A stretch of 22,678 nt of DNA from an uncultured Flavobacterium sp. Its GTDB lineage: Bacteria; Bacteroidota; Bacteroidia; Flavobacteriales; Flavobacteriaceae. The notes beneath the pieces were generated by a model. The model was not told where the DNA came from. It worked only from the letters and a program-made list of their open reading frames with translations, and did no database searches. A program made the position numbers and the translations under genes. Of this stretch, positions 7,637-16,227 are shown piece by piece (the first letter of the stretch is position 1; each line of letters starts with the position of its first letter). The DNA lies in assembly GCF_946479975.1 (NCBI RefSeq), contig NZ_CAMLIX010000053.1:1-22678 (forward strand). Reading direction: 5' to 3'.

Positions 7637-9217
7637 TTAATGGAAATTGAAAATTAAATATAAAACAAAGATTGTCAGTCCTAGCAACCCAAACAACAAC
7701 TTCACTTTCTTACTAGTTTTAGGAATATCAGTTTCATCTGAAACATTAACCTCAGGATTTTTATCAACTAAAGAAATAACCACCGCAGCAATTAAAAGCA
7801 CAGCAAAAATGTAAAACGAAATCAATAAAAAGTGAGGCCAAACCGGGTATTTATCGGCTGGAAAAATCCATAAATATAAAACCCCAACAAATAAACTAAA
7901 AGTAGAACCCCAAGAAAGCGTTGCATTTACAGCTTTTTTCGTAGTGCGTTTCCAGAAAACACTCAAAAGAAAAACAACAGATAACGAAGGTGCTAGGAAA
8001 CCTAAAACCGCCTGAAAAATATTGAATAGATTCTGTCCTTTAATATTATCAATCGCAATGGCAATCAAGATCGCAAATACACAACCTGCTGCAATACTCA
8101 AACGCCCAATTCTAATTTGATCTTTAATCGTCGCTGTCGGGTTGATTTTCTTTACATAAATATCATTCGTAAAAACGGTGCTCAAAGCATTTAGCGAAGA
8201 ACCAATTGTTCCTACCAAAACGGCAATCATTACACAGATGACCAAACCGTTCATTCCGCTTGGGAAAAGATTGGTAACCATCGTCATATAAGCCAAATCG
8301 GAGTTGCTTCCTAATTCAGGATACAACGCATAACACAAAATTCCAGGTAAAATAAATAACGGAAGCGCCATAACTTTCAGCCATCCAATAAAGTTAACGC
8401 CAAGTTGTCCTTGTTCTAAGTTCTTCGCTCCTAAAACACTCTGCACCATCGATTGATCGGTACAGAAAAAAGCAACTGCAGCTACAGGATATCCTAATAA
8501 AATCGCCGGCCACGGATAATGAGCATCATCAGAAGGCCGGACTAAATTCCAAAAATTAGATGGTGTTTTGGCAATCAGAACATCAATACCTCCCAATTTT
8601 TGCAATCCTAAATACGACAGTGTCAATGAAACTACAATCAGCAAAATCATCTGAAAAACGTTGACTTTCGCAATAGCTTTTAATCCGCCTGCAAAAGTAA
8701 AAATTCCAGAGAAAATTACTAAAACCGTAACACTCTGCCACATCGGGATTCCCAAAATCTGACGCACTAAAACTCCTCCGCTGAATAATCCTAAAGAAAG
8801 CCAGCTTACCAGAATTTTAACCAAAGCATACCAAGCTAAAATATTTTGGGTACTGTCGCCGTAGCGTTTTCCCATATATTCTGGCATTGTGCTTACTTTA
8901 CTCGCAATATAACGCGGTGCAAAAACCATCGCTAAAAGCAATAAAAAAACAAAGGCATACCATTCAAAATTTCCGGCTACAATTCCTGTTGCATAACCAA
9001 TACTCGCAAAAGCTAACAAGGACGACGGACCAACATTGGTTCCCCACATATTAAACCCGATGCTGTACCAGTTTAATGAATTTCCAGCCAAAAAAAGTGT
9101 TTCGTTTTTCTTTCTTTGTTTGGCACTTACCACAAACCCAATCACTAATAATGCAACCAAATAAACGGCAACAATTACAAAATCAAGGGTCGTTAATTTA
9201 TTGTAGATACTGTTCAT
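7637..9217 (-). CDS. Sodium:solute symporter (SSS/SGLT family), probable sugar importer
   Basis: 526 residues and about 13-14 hydrophobic membrane segments along the whole length. The SSS-type N-terminus (L-D-F-V-I-V-A-V-Y-L-V-A-L-L-V-I-G, F-L-A-G-N-S-L-N-W-Y, G-T-N-V-G-P-S-S-L-L-A-F-A-S-I-G-Y), the A-P-R-Y-I-A-S-K-V-S-T-M-P-E-Y-M-G-K-R-Y-G segment and G-G-L-K-A-I-A-K-V-N-V-F-Q identify the family. It would bring a monosaccharide or small oligosaccharide across the inner membrane using the sodium gradient. Its start overlaps the stop of the Gfo/Idh/MocA gene by four bases (ATGA, 9214-9217), which indicates translational coupling and a shared metabolic job. Its 3' end faces the convergent repeat-and-terminator region. 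The substrate is inferred only from context: a pectin-derived sugar such as rhamnose or fucose. Confidence 0.88.
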   Translation of the reverse strand: MNSIYNKLTTLDFVIVAVYLVALLVIGFVVSAKQRKKNETLFLAGNSLNWYSIGFNMWGTNVGPSSLLAFASIGYATGIVAGNFEWYAFVFLLLLAMVFAPRYIASKVSTMPEYMGKRYGDSTQNILAWYALVKILVSWLSLGLFSGGVLVRQILGIPMWQSVTVLVIFSGIFTFAGGLKAIAKVNVFQMILLIVVSLTLSYLGLQKLGGIDVLIAKTPSNFWNLVRPSDDAHYPWPAILLGYPVAAVAFFCTDQSMVQSVLGAKNLEQGQLGVNFIGWLKVMALPLFILPGILCYALYPELGSNSDLAYMTMVTNLFPSGMNGLVICVMIAVLVGTIGSSLNALSTVFTNDIYVKKINPTATIKDQIRIGRLSIAAGCVFAILIAIAIDNIKGQNLFNIFQAVLGFLAPSLSVVFLLSVFWKRTTKKAVNATLSWGSTFSLFVGVLYLWIFPADKYPVWPHFLLISFYIFAVLLIAAVVISLVDKNPEVNVSDETDIPKTSKKVKLLFGLLGLTIFVLYLIFNFH

Positions 9218-10278
9218 AGCCCATATTCGTTAAGAACATCGGCGATTTTAACCGGCATTCCAGTTTGCAGTGATTTGTCCATTGCTTGCAATAAAGCCAC
9301 AGTTCCGATTCCTTCTTCCATGTTTGGATAGGCTTCGAAATTCTGTTCGATACTGTCCACAAAATATTCTAAATAATTCTGATATTCGCCGCCATGATGA
9401 CTTTGTCCTTCAAAACGGAAATAATATTTTAAGGTGCTGTCGCCCCAGGTAACTACTTTTTCTTCGCCTGTTTTATCCGTAACCGCATAGCGCAATTCGT
9501 GATAATCGGCCTGGCTTGCTCCTTCTGTTGCTCTTAAAATCGTACTCATGCCACTGTCGCGTTGTGCAGGCTGTGTTGGCGAAGTATAAACACCGCTTAC
9601 ACGTGCAATTCTGCCATCAGTTGCTTTGAAGATAAAATGCATTGTATCTTCATTTTTCAATCCAGCCGATTGTCCGTTAGCACTGATCATTCCGTAACCC
9701 ATTACTTCCTGAATATTTGGAAGATACCATCTTATAAAATCCACAGGATGACTCAAACCGCCATACAGCCATTTAAACGATTGTAATAAAGACCATTCTT
9801 TCTTTAAAAACCATCTGTGATCAGCGTGATATTGTGCTTCAATGGTAATTAAATCTCCAATTAATCCTGCTTCGTAATCGGCTCTTTGTCTTTTGGCTGG
9901 TTCAAAGAAACGGGAACTCTGACCTATAAAAACCTTTTTTCCTGTCGATTTGCTTAATTCTAAAAGCTCTTTGGCATCCGAAAGATCATCGATAAACGGT
10001 TTTGTACAAACAACGTGTTTTCCACTTAATAAAGCTTGTTTTACGTGCTGTGCATGCAAATGATCGGGCGTATAAATCGCGATAATATCAATCGACGGAT
10101 CGTTTAATAAATCATCGTAATTGGTTGTATACGAATGAAAATCGAATTCTTTTGCTCTCTGCTTGCAGATTTCTTCACTTCTATCGCACACTTTTACAAG
10201 TTCTAATTTTGAACTTTCTAAAGCCGCCGACATTGTGCTTCGTCCTTCTCCAAGTCCCAGAATGGCTATTTTTAACAT
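9214..10278 (-). CDS. Gfo/Idh/MocA-family NAD(P)-dependent oxidoreductase
   Basis: 354 residues. An N-terminal Rossmann domain (about 1-125) begins with I-L-G-L-G-E-G-R-S, a slight variant of G-x-G-x-x-G. A C-terminal alpha/beta substrate domain follows, with the family motif G172-G-L-S-H176-P-V-D. K93 is the expected catalytic or binding lysine, but it sits in T-K-P instead of the usual E-K-P. The enzyme is cytoplasmic and probably oxidises or reduces a sugar or sugar derivative. The symporter gene starts within its stop codon, so the two proteins are likely made together: import followed by first-step oxidation or epimerisation. A 149-base gap containing a palindrome separates it from the beta-helix/mutarotase gene upstream. 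No clear own promoter was found, so read-through from that gene is plausible. The substrate cannot be named. Confidence 0.85.
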   Translation of the reverse strand: MLKIAILGLGEGRSTMSAALESSKLELVKVCDRSEEICKQRAKEFDFHSYTTNYDDLLNDPSIDIIAIYTPDHLHAQHVKQALLSGKHVVCTKPFIDDLSDAKELLELSKSTGKKVFIGQSSRFFEPAKRQRADYEAGLIGDLITIEAQYHADHRWFLKKEWSLLQSFKWLYGGLSHPVDFIRWYLPNIQEVMGYGMISANGQSAGLKNEDTMHFIFKATDGRIARVSGVYTSPTQPAQRDSGMSTILRATEGASQADYHELRYAVTDKTGEEKVVTWGDSTLKYYFRFEGQSHHGGEYQNYLEYFVDSIEQNFEAYPNMEEGIGTVALLQAMDKSLQTGMPVKIADVLNEYGL

Positions 10279-10312
10279 GAGGTGTGGTTATTTAGGTTCT
10301 TAGTTTTTTTTC

Positions 10313-10419
10313 GCCACGAATTCACGAATTTTCTTTTTAAAATCTTTGCGCCTATTAATTCGAATTATTCGAAAAATTAAAAAGTAAGATTTGAAAAAAA
10401 TAATTCGTGAATTCGTGGC
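10313..10419. repeat. Palindromic repeat, GCCACGAATTCACGAATT family, copy 1
   Basis: Perfect 18-base arms at 10313-10330 and 10402-10419 enclose a loop that contains smaller TTCGAA palindromes. It lies between the mutarotase-fusion gene and the Gfo/Idh/MocA gene on the same strand. A second copy at 13102-13211 lies on the other side of the fusion gene, so that gene is bracketed by the two copies. Confidence 0.85.
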
Positions 10420-10427
10420 TATCTCTC

Positions 10428-12935
10428 TTATTTAGTTTCTACTTTGTTTAAGAAAATCCATGTTTCGTCTGGCTTTGTACCTTCTATACCGCTTTGGTAT
10501 TTTTTCATTAAAGCGTTCCAATCATCTACGCGAGGATTGTTTTGAGTTGTTTTCGGATTTAGCTTGTCCAGATTTTCACCTTTCGGAATACTGATTACCA
10601 AGATCAATTGACGATCTTTTTTAAAGACTTGCAATTGCTGAAAATCGGCATTACAGAAACCTTTAGCAACTTCTGGCCATTTCTCAAATTGTGTTTTATG
10701 ATATTCTACGTATTCTTTTTGCCCTTTTTCATCCGCAGGAAGATTGGCAGTTAAAACCACATTTTCCCAATCTGATGCTGGTTTAGAATCTTTACATCTT
10801 TCGAAATTTTGGAAATCATAAACCAAATCTTCATAAATTTTTATTTCTAAAGAAGGAAAAGCTCCCGCCAATTTTCTTTTTGTTCTTTCTGGCTGATTCA
10901 TTTTTCCGTAAATCACCAAATGATTTTTCCACTGGTACAATTCCTGACCCACAATTCTAAAACCTGTCAAAGTCGATTTGATTTTTTCGATATCAAAATC
11001 AGAACCAATCAATTCGATTGCATACGGTTTTGGCATTTCCTGCAATCCCCATTTTTCGTCAATTACCACTTCTTTTTCCAAATCTTTGTAAGGCGCTCTA
11101 ATTCCCGCAGCCTCTTTAATTTTTGTGCTTACGTATGGATCGTTATGTTCCCAGATATTTCCTTTTGGACCGTTATGGTTTTTAAGGATTTTCTTTTCGG
11201 CAATCCAGTTGTTTTTAATCGTAAAACCTTCAGAACCTTCATCGGTATACAAATACAGCCATAAAAACGGATCGTGTGCATACGGACTGTTGTAAACCTT
11301 GTCAATATAATTTTCTTCAATTCGGCTTCCCGGTTGTGCAGAAAGCGTGTAAATTCCCGCTACATCGTGCAAATGTTTCGCATAATGATGAATCTTATTT
11401 CCTAGAATTTTATTATTCTGCATCACGTTTGGCGTATGCGTCCAGCCCCAACCCATTGCCATTCCGGAATACGAAACATCTGAAATTTCGTTGTGTTCAA
11501 TCGTAATATTTCTAACAAAACCAGCACTGATTCCTAAAGTTCCCCAATCTTCATTGGTTACGTTTGTAATTAAATTATCGGCAATTATTTCATCAGAACA
11601 CATTTCTCTTTCGTCTTTTATAATTAAAGGCAAATGCGCTTCAAAAGCTTCTTCAGAGAAAATTCCAACATTGATGGCGCTTCCGCCAATATCTTTAAAT
11701 AAATTTCCTTTTACCGTATTGTGATTTGTTCCTTTATTTAAATCTAAACCAGTCGAAGACAAATGTTCAAAACGACAAGATTCAAACTGAATATTATTCG
11801 AATAATTCACTTCAACCGCTGCGCGAGGTCTTCCAACCCACGCCTGATTTTCTAAATTCGCCTGATTTGGCGTTCCCGGCTGTTTCAATTTATAAGCATC
11901 TAACAAATACAAACCTGACTGCAATGGCACGTGACCTTGCTGTGAAGGACGAAGCCAGTTGCTGTATTGAAACGAAATTTCTTTAAATCTAAAATGGCTT
12001 ATAGGAGAATCAATTGTTCCTTTTACTTCAACCAAATTTTCTAAAACTGGCGCAGTCACAGTTACCGAATTAAGATCTTCTCCTGCTCTTGGAACATAAT
12101 AAATTTTAGCATTTTTCTTATCTAAAAACCATTCTCCAGGCTCGTTTAAAAGTGAAAAAGCATTGTTTAAAAAGTAAGCCGAATTTCCGTTGTTTTTAGA
12201 AATCCACGGCGCAGGCCACGGATGTTCGCTTTGAATACGGCTTTCCGGTTCTTCAAATGAAAGTTTTGCGCTGTCTTTTTTTACTTCAATATTTTTTATG
12301 CGAAGATTGGCATTCGACCACCATTGCACGATAAACATTTCCATTCCCGGCTCATACTTAACCGATTTATCTTTAAACGGAATCCAGCAAGTTTGCTCCT
12401 CGTGATTCCAAGATAAAATGCGTTCCATTGTAGTTCCGACTGTATTTTTGGCTCTTACGGCTTTTTTACCATTTACCCATAATTGTCTGTAATCAATCAG
12501 AGTTCCAGCTTTTTTTGGAGCATCAGCAACCCAGACAGTACCTTTTTTAAGTCCGTTTATTACTGTAGTCGATTTTGTCCAGTTTTTAATTTCGATGCCA
12601 CCACTGATAATTGGTTTTGCATCTACATCTGCTTCAATTGTTGTTGGACTATCTTTAGTACCTGAATCTTCAGGTCTTATAAACAAAGGTTCGTTTAAAT
12701 AATACGTTCCATTCATGACAATAATACGAATACCGTCTTTTATAGAGGCGTCTTTTAATCGTCGTAATTCTCTGGCTTTTCTAACCGCCATTTGTACAGT
12801 CGCTAACGGACTCTCTTTTGTTCCTGAATTTTTGTCGTTCCCTTTTGGGGAAACCCATATTTCAGCCGCATTTGCCGAAATTGCAAATACCATTAAAAAA
12901 ACGATCAGTAATTTATTGAAAGGAATTAAACGCAT
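10428..12935 (-). CDS. GH141-like right-handed beta-helix protein fused to a C-terminal L-rhamnose/L-fucose mutarotase-like domain
   Basis: 835 residues with a signal peptide ending near A23-A24. Residues 25-620 form a right-handed parallel beta-helix resembling GH141, a family with an alpha-L-fucosidase of rhamnogalacturonan-II. D524 (H-D-V-A-G-I-Y-T) and D565 (Y-T-D-E-G) are 41 apart, the spacing I recall for the two catalytic aspartates of the Bacteroides enzyme. Residues 636-705 look like a small alpha+beta spacer domain. Residues 725-832 resemble the L-rhamnose mutarotase family (COG3254/DUF718): E-Y-V-E-Y-H746 matches the catalytic Tyr/His region of E. coli RhaM, and D-D-W806-N-A-L-M matches its W-W-x-Y-M. 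A mutarotase on an exported hydrolase is unusual, because free-standing ones are cytoplasmic and about 100 residues. It shares a tandem operator motif with the GH78 gene. Fucosidase specificity is inference. Confidence 0.72.
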   Translation of the reverse strand: MRLIPFNKLLIVFLMVFAISANAAEIWVSPKGNDKNSGTKESPLATVQMAVRKARELRRLKDASIKDGIRIIVMNGTYYLNEPLFIRPEDSGTKDSPTTIEADVDAKPIISGGIEIKNWTKSTTVINGLKKGTVWVADAPKKAGTLIDYRQLWVNGKKAVRAKNTVGTTMERILSWNHEEQTCWIPFKDKSVKYEPGMEMFIVQWWSNANLRIKNIEVKKDSAKLSFEEPESRIQSEHPWPAPWISKNNGNSAYFLNNAFSLLNEPGEWFLDKKNAKIYYVPRAGEDLNSVTVTAPVLENLVEVKGTIDSPISHFRFKEISFQYSNWLRPSQQGHVPLQSGLYLLDAYKLKQPGTPNQANLENQAWVGRPRAAVEVNYSNNIQFESCRFEHLSSTGLDLNKGTNHNTVKGNLFKDIGGSAINVGIFSEEAFEAHLPLIIKDEREMCSDEIIADNLITNVTNEDWGTLGISAGFVRNITIEHNEISDVSYSGMAMGWGWTHTPNVMQNNKILGNKIHHYAKHLHDVAGIYTLSAQPGSRIEENYIDKVYNSPYAHDPFLWLYLYTDEGSEGFTIKNNWIAEKKILKNHNGPKGNIWEHNDPYVSTKIKEAAGIRAPYKDLEKEVVIDEKWGLQEMPKPYAIELIGSDFDIEKIKSTLTGFRIVGQELYQWKNHLVIYGKMNQPERTKRKLAGAFPSLEIKIYEDLVYDFQNFERCKDSKPASDWENVVLTANLPADEKGQKEYVEYHKTQFEKWPEVAKGFCNADFQQLQVFKKDRQLILVISIPKGENLDKLNPKTTQNNPRVDDWNALMKKYQSGIEGTKPDETWIFLNKVETK

Positions 12936-13040
12936 TATTCTATTTTTTACTTTTTTAGGCTAAAATTAGGGGTAAATAAATTTAAATCACTTAAAATTTT
13001 ATTTCACCTGTAATTTTAACACTTAAATTAAATATTTGGC

Positions 13041-13086
13041 ACAATTTAATCGAACATAAAAAATTACGCATCCTGTACCCTCCTGT
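13041..13086 (-). promoter_or_regulatory. Candidate operator plus promoter for the beta-helix/mutarotase gene
   Basis: On the minus strand, 13086-13069 reads ACAGGAGGGTACAGGATG: two CAGG half-sites with a 10-base period, 14 of 18 bases identical to the element before the GH78 gene. Exactly 20 bases later is TAAATTGT (13048-13041), two mismatches from the TAnnTTTG box. The leader to the ATG at 12935 would be about 100 bases. Confidence 0.45.
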
Positions 13087-13101
13087 GTAGATCAATTTTT
13101 C

Positions 13102-13211
13102 GCCACGAATTCACGAATTTTATTTTTAAAATGTTTGCGATTATTTATTCGAATTAATTCGAATAATATCTTTAGATAAAGTATTAAAAAGAAAATTCGT
13201 GAATTCGTGGC
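13102..13211. repeat. Palindromic repeat, GCCACGAATTCACGAATT family, copy 2
   Basis: Perfect 20-base arms lie at 13102-13121 and 13192-13211. The loop contains a perfect 22-base palindrome at 13145-13166, centred on GAATTAATTC. It lies in the 389-base divergent gap 12936-13324, between the operator of the minus-strand gene and the promoter of GH28. Its right arm would cover the -33 position of the GH28 promoter. Confidence 0.85.
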
Positions 13212-13231
13212 TATCTTTTAAACTTTTTTAA

Positions 13232-13253
13232 TAGATTTGTGTAATCGATTACA
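13232..13253 (+). promoter_or_regulatory. GH28/PL10 operon promoter with abutting LacI-family operator
   Basis: TAGATTTG at 13232-13239 matches the Bacteroidota -7 box TAnnTTTG. It is followed directly by the perfect 14-base palindrome TGTAATCGATTACA (13240-13253), whose central CG and AATCGATT core are typical of LacI-family operators. A protein bound there would cover the transcription start. No TTG is present at the -33 spacing. A second imperfect palindrome (TGTGAGAA...TTTTCACA, 13272-13292) lies in the leader. The regulator is not in the window. Confidence 0.65.
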
Positions 13254-13324
13254 TTTAACTATTATTATTTATGTGAGAAGTTATTTTTCACATCTATAAA
13301 AATAACACCAAAAAATTACTAACA

Positions 13325-15007
13325 ATGAAAACCAACCGATTAAATCTTTTTTCTCTTGCAATGGCAATTATGCTTTGTCTTAGTTTGCAAAATGCGAATG
13401 CTCAAAGTACATCTTACGATACTTATGCCAATGTCGAATTCAAAATGTCAAAAGTCAACGAACCTGTAATTCCTGCTAATACAGTAAATTTAAAAGACTT
13501 TGGAGCAGTAAATGGCGGTTATGTTTTAAACACAAAAGCTTTTGCAGATGCGATTGAGACACTTTCTAAAAAAGGTGGTGGAAAATTGATTATTCCGCCA
13601 GGAATCTGGCTTACGGGTCCGATTATTTTAAAAAGCAATATTGAACTTCACGCGCAAACGGGTGCTTTGATCAAATTTTCGACAGATAAAACTTTATATC
13701 CACTTATCGAAACTAGTTTTGAAGGTTTAAATACGTGGCGTTGCATCTCTCCTATTTATGGTAAAAATCTTGAAAACATTGCTTTTACTGGAAATGGTGT
13801 TTGGGATGGTTCTGGAGAAGCTTGGAGACAAGTTAAAAAGAGTAAACTAACCGAGGAACAATGGAAGAAATTTGTAGCTTCTGGAGGCGTTTTAAATGAA
13901 AAGAAAGACAGTTGGTATCCTTCTGAACAATATATGAAAGGTGCAAAAGGCGCAGATCAAAATGTGCGTCATGATTTAAAAACAAAAGAAGATTTTGAAG
14001 CGATTCATGATTTTCTTCGTCCAGTTTTGGTGAGTATTCAAAACAGTAAAAGAGTGATGTTTGACGGACCTGTTTTTCAAAACTCTCCAGCTTGGAACAT
14101 TCATCCTTTATTAATTGAAGATTTAATTGTGAGGAATATAACCGTTAGAAATCCGTGGTTTTCTCAGAATGGTGACGGATTAGATGTTGAATCTTGCAAA
14201 AATGTCATCATTGAAAATTCAAGTTTTGATGTGGGAGACGATGCCATTTGCATTAAATCTGGAAAAGACAAAGACGGACGTGACAGAGGTGTTGCCTGCG
14301 AAAATATTATTGTGAAAAACAATATTGTGTATCACGGTCATGGTGGTGTAACGGTTGGAAGTGAAATGTCTGGCGGTGTAAAAAATCTGCACGTTTCTAA
14401 TTGTACTTTTATGGGAACTGATGTCGGACTTCGTTTTAAAAGTACCCGCGGACGTGGCGGAATTGTAGAAAATATTTTTATTTCTGATATTTTTATGACT
14501 GATATTCCATCTCAAGCTATTTCTTTTGACTTGTATTACGGAGGAAAATCAATCGCCGAAACATTGGCTGAAGGCGGCAACACGGTAACTACAAAACTGG
14601 TTCCTGTAAACGAAGAAACGCCTCAGTTCAAAAATATTTCAATTAAAAATGTTACGATTAAAGGCGCTCAACAAGCGGTGTTTTTACAAGGTCTTCCTGA
14701 AATGAATTTAGAAAATATTGAGATTTCAAACTTAATTGCAAAAGCACAAAAAGGTTTTTCTATAATTGATGCAAACGGAATCAAAATCAGTAACGCACAA
14801 TTGGATGTTGAAACTAAAAATGCAATTGAAATTTATAGTACTAAAAATCTTTCTTTCAAAAATATTGAGTTTGCTCCAACTTCTTCGAATGTGATTACAA
14901 TTAACGGAGAAGCTAGTAAAAATATCGATCTAAGTGGTTCTAAAGTTAATTTCTCTAAAACTACAACTATTGCTAAAAATGTTCCTAAGAAAGCTGTAAA
15001 ATTCTAA
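13325..15007 (+). CDS. Polygalacturonase-type glycoside hydrolase, family GH28
   Basis: 560 residues. It hydrolyses alpha-1,4 bonds in polygalacturonan or a related pectin backbone. A signal peptide ends at about A26-Q27, so it acts in the periplasm or outside. The fold is a right-handed parallel beta-helix, opening with V-N-L-K-D-F-G-A-V-N-G-G after a short leader. All GH28 catalytic landmarks are present: N282-G-D284-G-L-D, G304-D305-D306-A-I-C-I-K, H337-G-H339-G-G and R370-F-K372. The three catalytic aspartates are therefore D284, D305 and D306. Compared with typical bacterial exo-polygalacturonases it carries an insertion at about 165-225. The start lies 71 bases behind a LacI-type operator. 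The PL10 lyase gene follows 14 bases after the stop, forming one pectin operon. Whether it acts endo or exo, or on rhamnogalacturonan, cannot be decided here. Confidence 0.92.
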   Translation: MKTNRLNLFSLAMAIMLCLSLQNANAQSTSYDTYANVEFKMSKVNEPVIPANTVNLKDFGAVNGGYVLNTKAFADAIETLSKKGGGKLIIPPGIWLTGPIILKSNIELHAQTGALIKFSTDKTLYPLIETSFEGLNTWRCISPIYGKNLENIAFTGNGVWDGSGEAWRQVKKSKLTEEQWKKFVASGGVLNEKKDSWYPSEQYMKGAKGADQNVRHDLKTKEDFEAIHDFLRPVLVSIQNSKRVMFDGPVFQNSPAWNIHPLLIEDLIVRNITVRNPWFSQNGDGLDVESCKNVIIENSSFDVGDDAICIKSGKDKDGRDRGVACENIIVKNNIVYHGHGGVTVGSEMSGGVKNLHVSNCTFMGTDVGLRFKSTRGRGGIVENIFISDIFMTDIPSQAISFDLYYGGKSIAETLAEGGNTVTTKLVPVNEETPQFKNISIKNVTIKGAQQAVFLQGLPEMNLENIEISNLIAKAQKGFSIIDANGIKISNAQLDVETKNAIEIYSTKNLSFKNIEFAPTSSNVITINGEASKNIDLSGSKVNFSKTTTIAKNVPKKAVKF

Positions 15008-15021
15008 CAAATAAAATTGAT

Positions 15022-16206
15022 ATGTTTAAAGTAAATTCCGGGAACAGTTTAAAATTACTCTTTTCAGCTCTTTGTTCGTTTTCATTTTTATATTGCAATG
15101 CGCAGTCAAATGAGATCAGTACAAAACCATTTACAGACGGTACAAATCATTGGTATTTTATTAAAGACAAAACCAATATCATAAATCCAATTCCGAATCA
15201 GCCAAAATATGCTGAAACAGATTATGCTAAAATCGCTGATAATATTTTATATTTTCAACGTGACAATGGCGGATGGCCCAAGAATTATGATATGAAAGCC
15301 ATATTGACACCGCAGCAGATTGACAGTGTGGTTAAAACGAAATATATTGAACACACTACTTTTGATAACGAAACAACCTACACTCATATTCACTATTTAG
15401 CGCAGGTTTACACGCTTACAAAAGAGCCGAAATATAAAGATGGCTGTATTCGAGGAATTAATTTTATTATTAAAGCACAATATCCAAACGGAGGCTGGCC
15501 TCAATATTTTCCGCTGGAAAAAGGCTACAGCCGTCATATTACGTTTAATGATGGAGCGTATATGGGGATTATGAATCTCTTAAAAAAGATGGTAAACAAT
15601 GATCCGAATTACGCTTTTATTGATGCCAAAACCAGAAAAAAAGTATTGAAAACGTACCAAAAAGGTTTGGACTGTATTTTACAAATGCAGATTAAAGACA
15701 ATGGAAAACTAACTGCATGGTGCCAGCAGCACGATGAAATCACGCTTGAACCTGCCTGGGCGAGAAAATTTGAACCGCCAAGCATTTGTAACGCCGAAAG
15801 TGTTGATGTTGTTTTATTTTTAATGTACATTGAAAATCCGAATGCGAAGATTATCAATGCAGTGCAAAGTGCTGTAAAATGGTTTCAGGATTCTAAAATT
15901 TATAACACTAAAATTGAAAGTTTTGAAGCCCCAGAAATGGATTCAAAATATAAGAAAATCAAAAATGATGTTAGGGTTGTAAACGATCCAACTGCTCCAC
16001 CAATTTGGACGCGTTATTATGAATTAAAAACACACAGACCTTTATTCTGCGACCGTGATAGTGAGTTTTTGTATTCGCTGGCAGAAGTAAGCCGCGAACG
16101 AAGAACAGGCTACGCGTGGTACACCGATAAACCTGAAAAAGCTTTGAAAAAATATCCGGAATGGCAGAAAAAGTGGGTGCCTGATGCGGATGTTTTGAAG
16201 AAGTAA
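15022..16206 (+). CDS. Pectate lyase, polysaccharide lyase family PL10
   Basis: 394 residues. It cleaves de-esterified homogalacturonan by beta-elimination, with calcium. A signal peptide ends at about A27-Q28; Y24 before C25 rules out a normal lipobox. Family-specific segments are F-Q-R80-D-N-G-G-W-P-K-N-Y, T-T-F-D115-N-E-T-T-Y-T-H-I, Y-P-N-G-G-W-P-Q-Y-F-P, I-T-F-N-D-G-A-Y, T-A-W-C-Q-Q-H-D-E-I-T, and the C-terminal R-Y-Y-E-L-K-T-H-R-P-L-F-C-D-R-D with S-x-E-R-R-T-G-Y-A-W-Y. These include the acidic and arginine residues expected for calcium binding and proton abstraction. It is co-transcribed with the GH28 gene (14-base gap), so lyase and hydrolase act on the same backbone under the LacI-type operator. 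A terminator-like hairpin follows at 16228-16299. Confidence 0.9.
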   Translation: MFKVNSGNSLKLLFSALCSFSFLYCNAQSNEISTKPFTDGTNHWYFIKDKTNIINPIPNQPKYAETDYAKIADNILYFQRDNGGWPKNYDMKAILTPQQIDSVVKTKYIEHTTFDNETTYTHIHYLAQVYTLTKEPKYKDGCIRGINFIIKAQYPNGGWPQYFPLEKGYSRHITFNDGAYMGIMNLLKKMVNNDPNYAFIDAKTRKKVLKTYQKGLDCILQMQIKDNGKLTAWCQQHDEITLEPAWARKFEPPSICNAESVDVVLFLMYIENPNAKIINAVQSAVKWFQDSKIYNTKIESFEAPEMDSKYKKIKNDVRVVNDPTAPPIWTRYYELKTHRPLFCDRDSEFLYSLAEVSRERRTGYAWYTDKPEKALKKYPEWQKKWVPDADVLKK

Positions 16207-16227
16207 AATATTTGCTCTAAAATTTTT

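Noticed and set aside
10920..11986. Several plus- and minus-strand open frames inside the beta-helix gene
   Set aside because: They are shadows of the 835-residue gene; none has a plausible start context or family motif.
15022..15105. Lipobox in the PL10 signal sequence
   Set aside because: The residue before Cys25 is tyrosine, which does not fit a lipobox; an Ala-Gln signal-peptidase I site follows.
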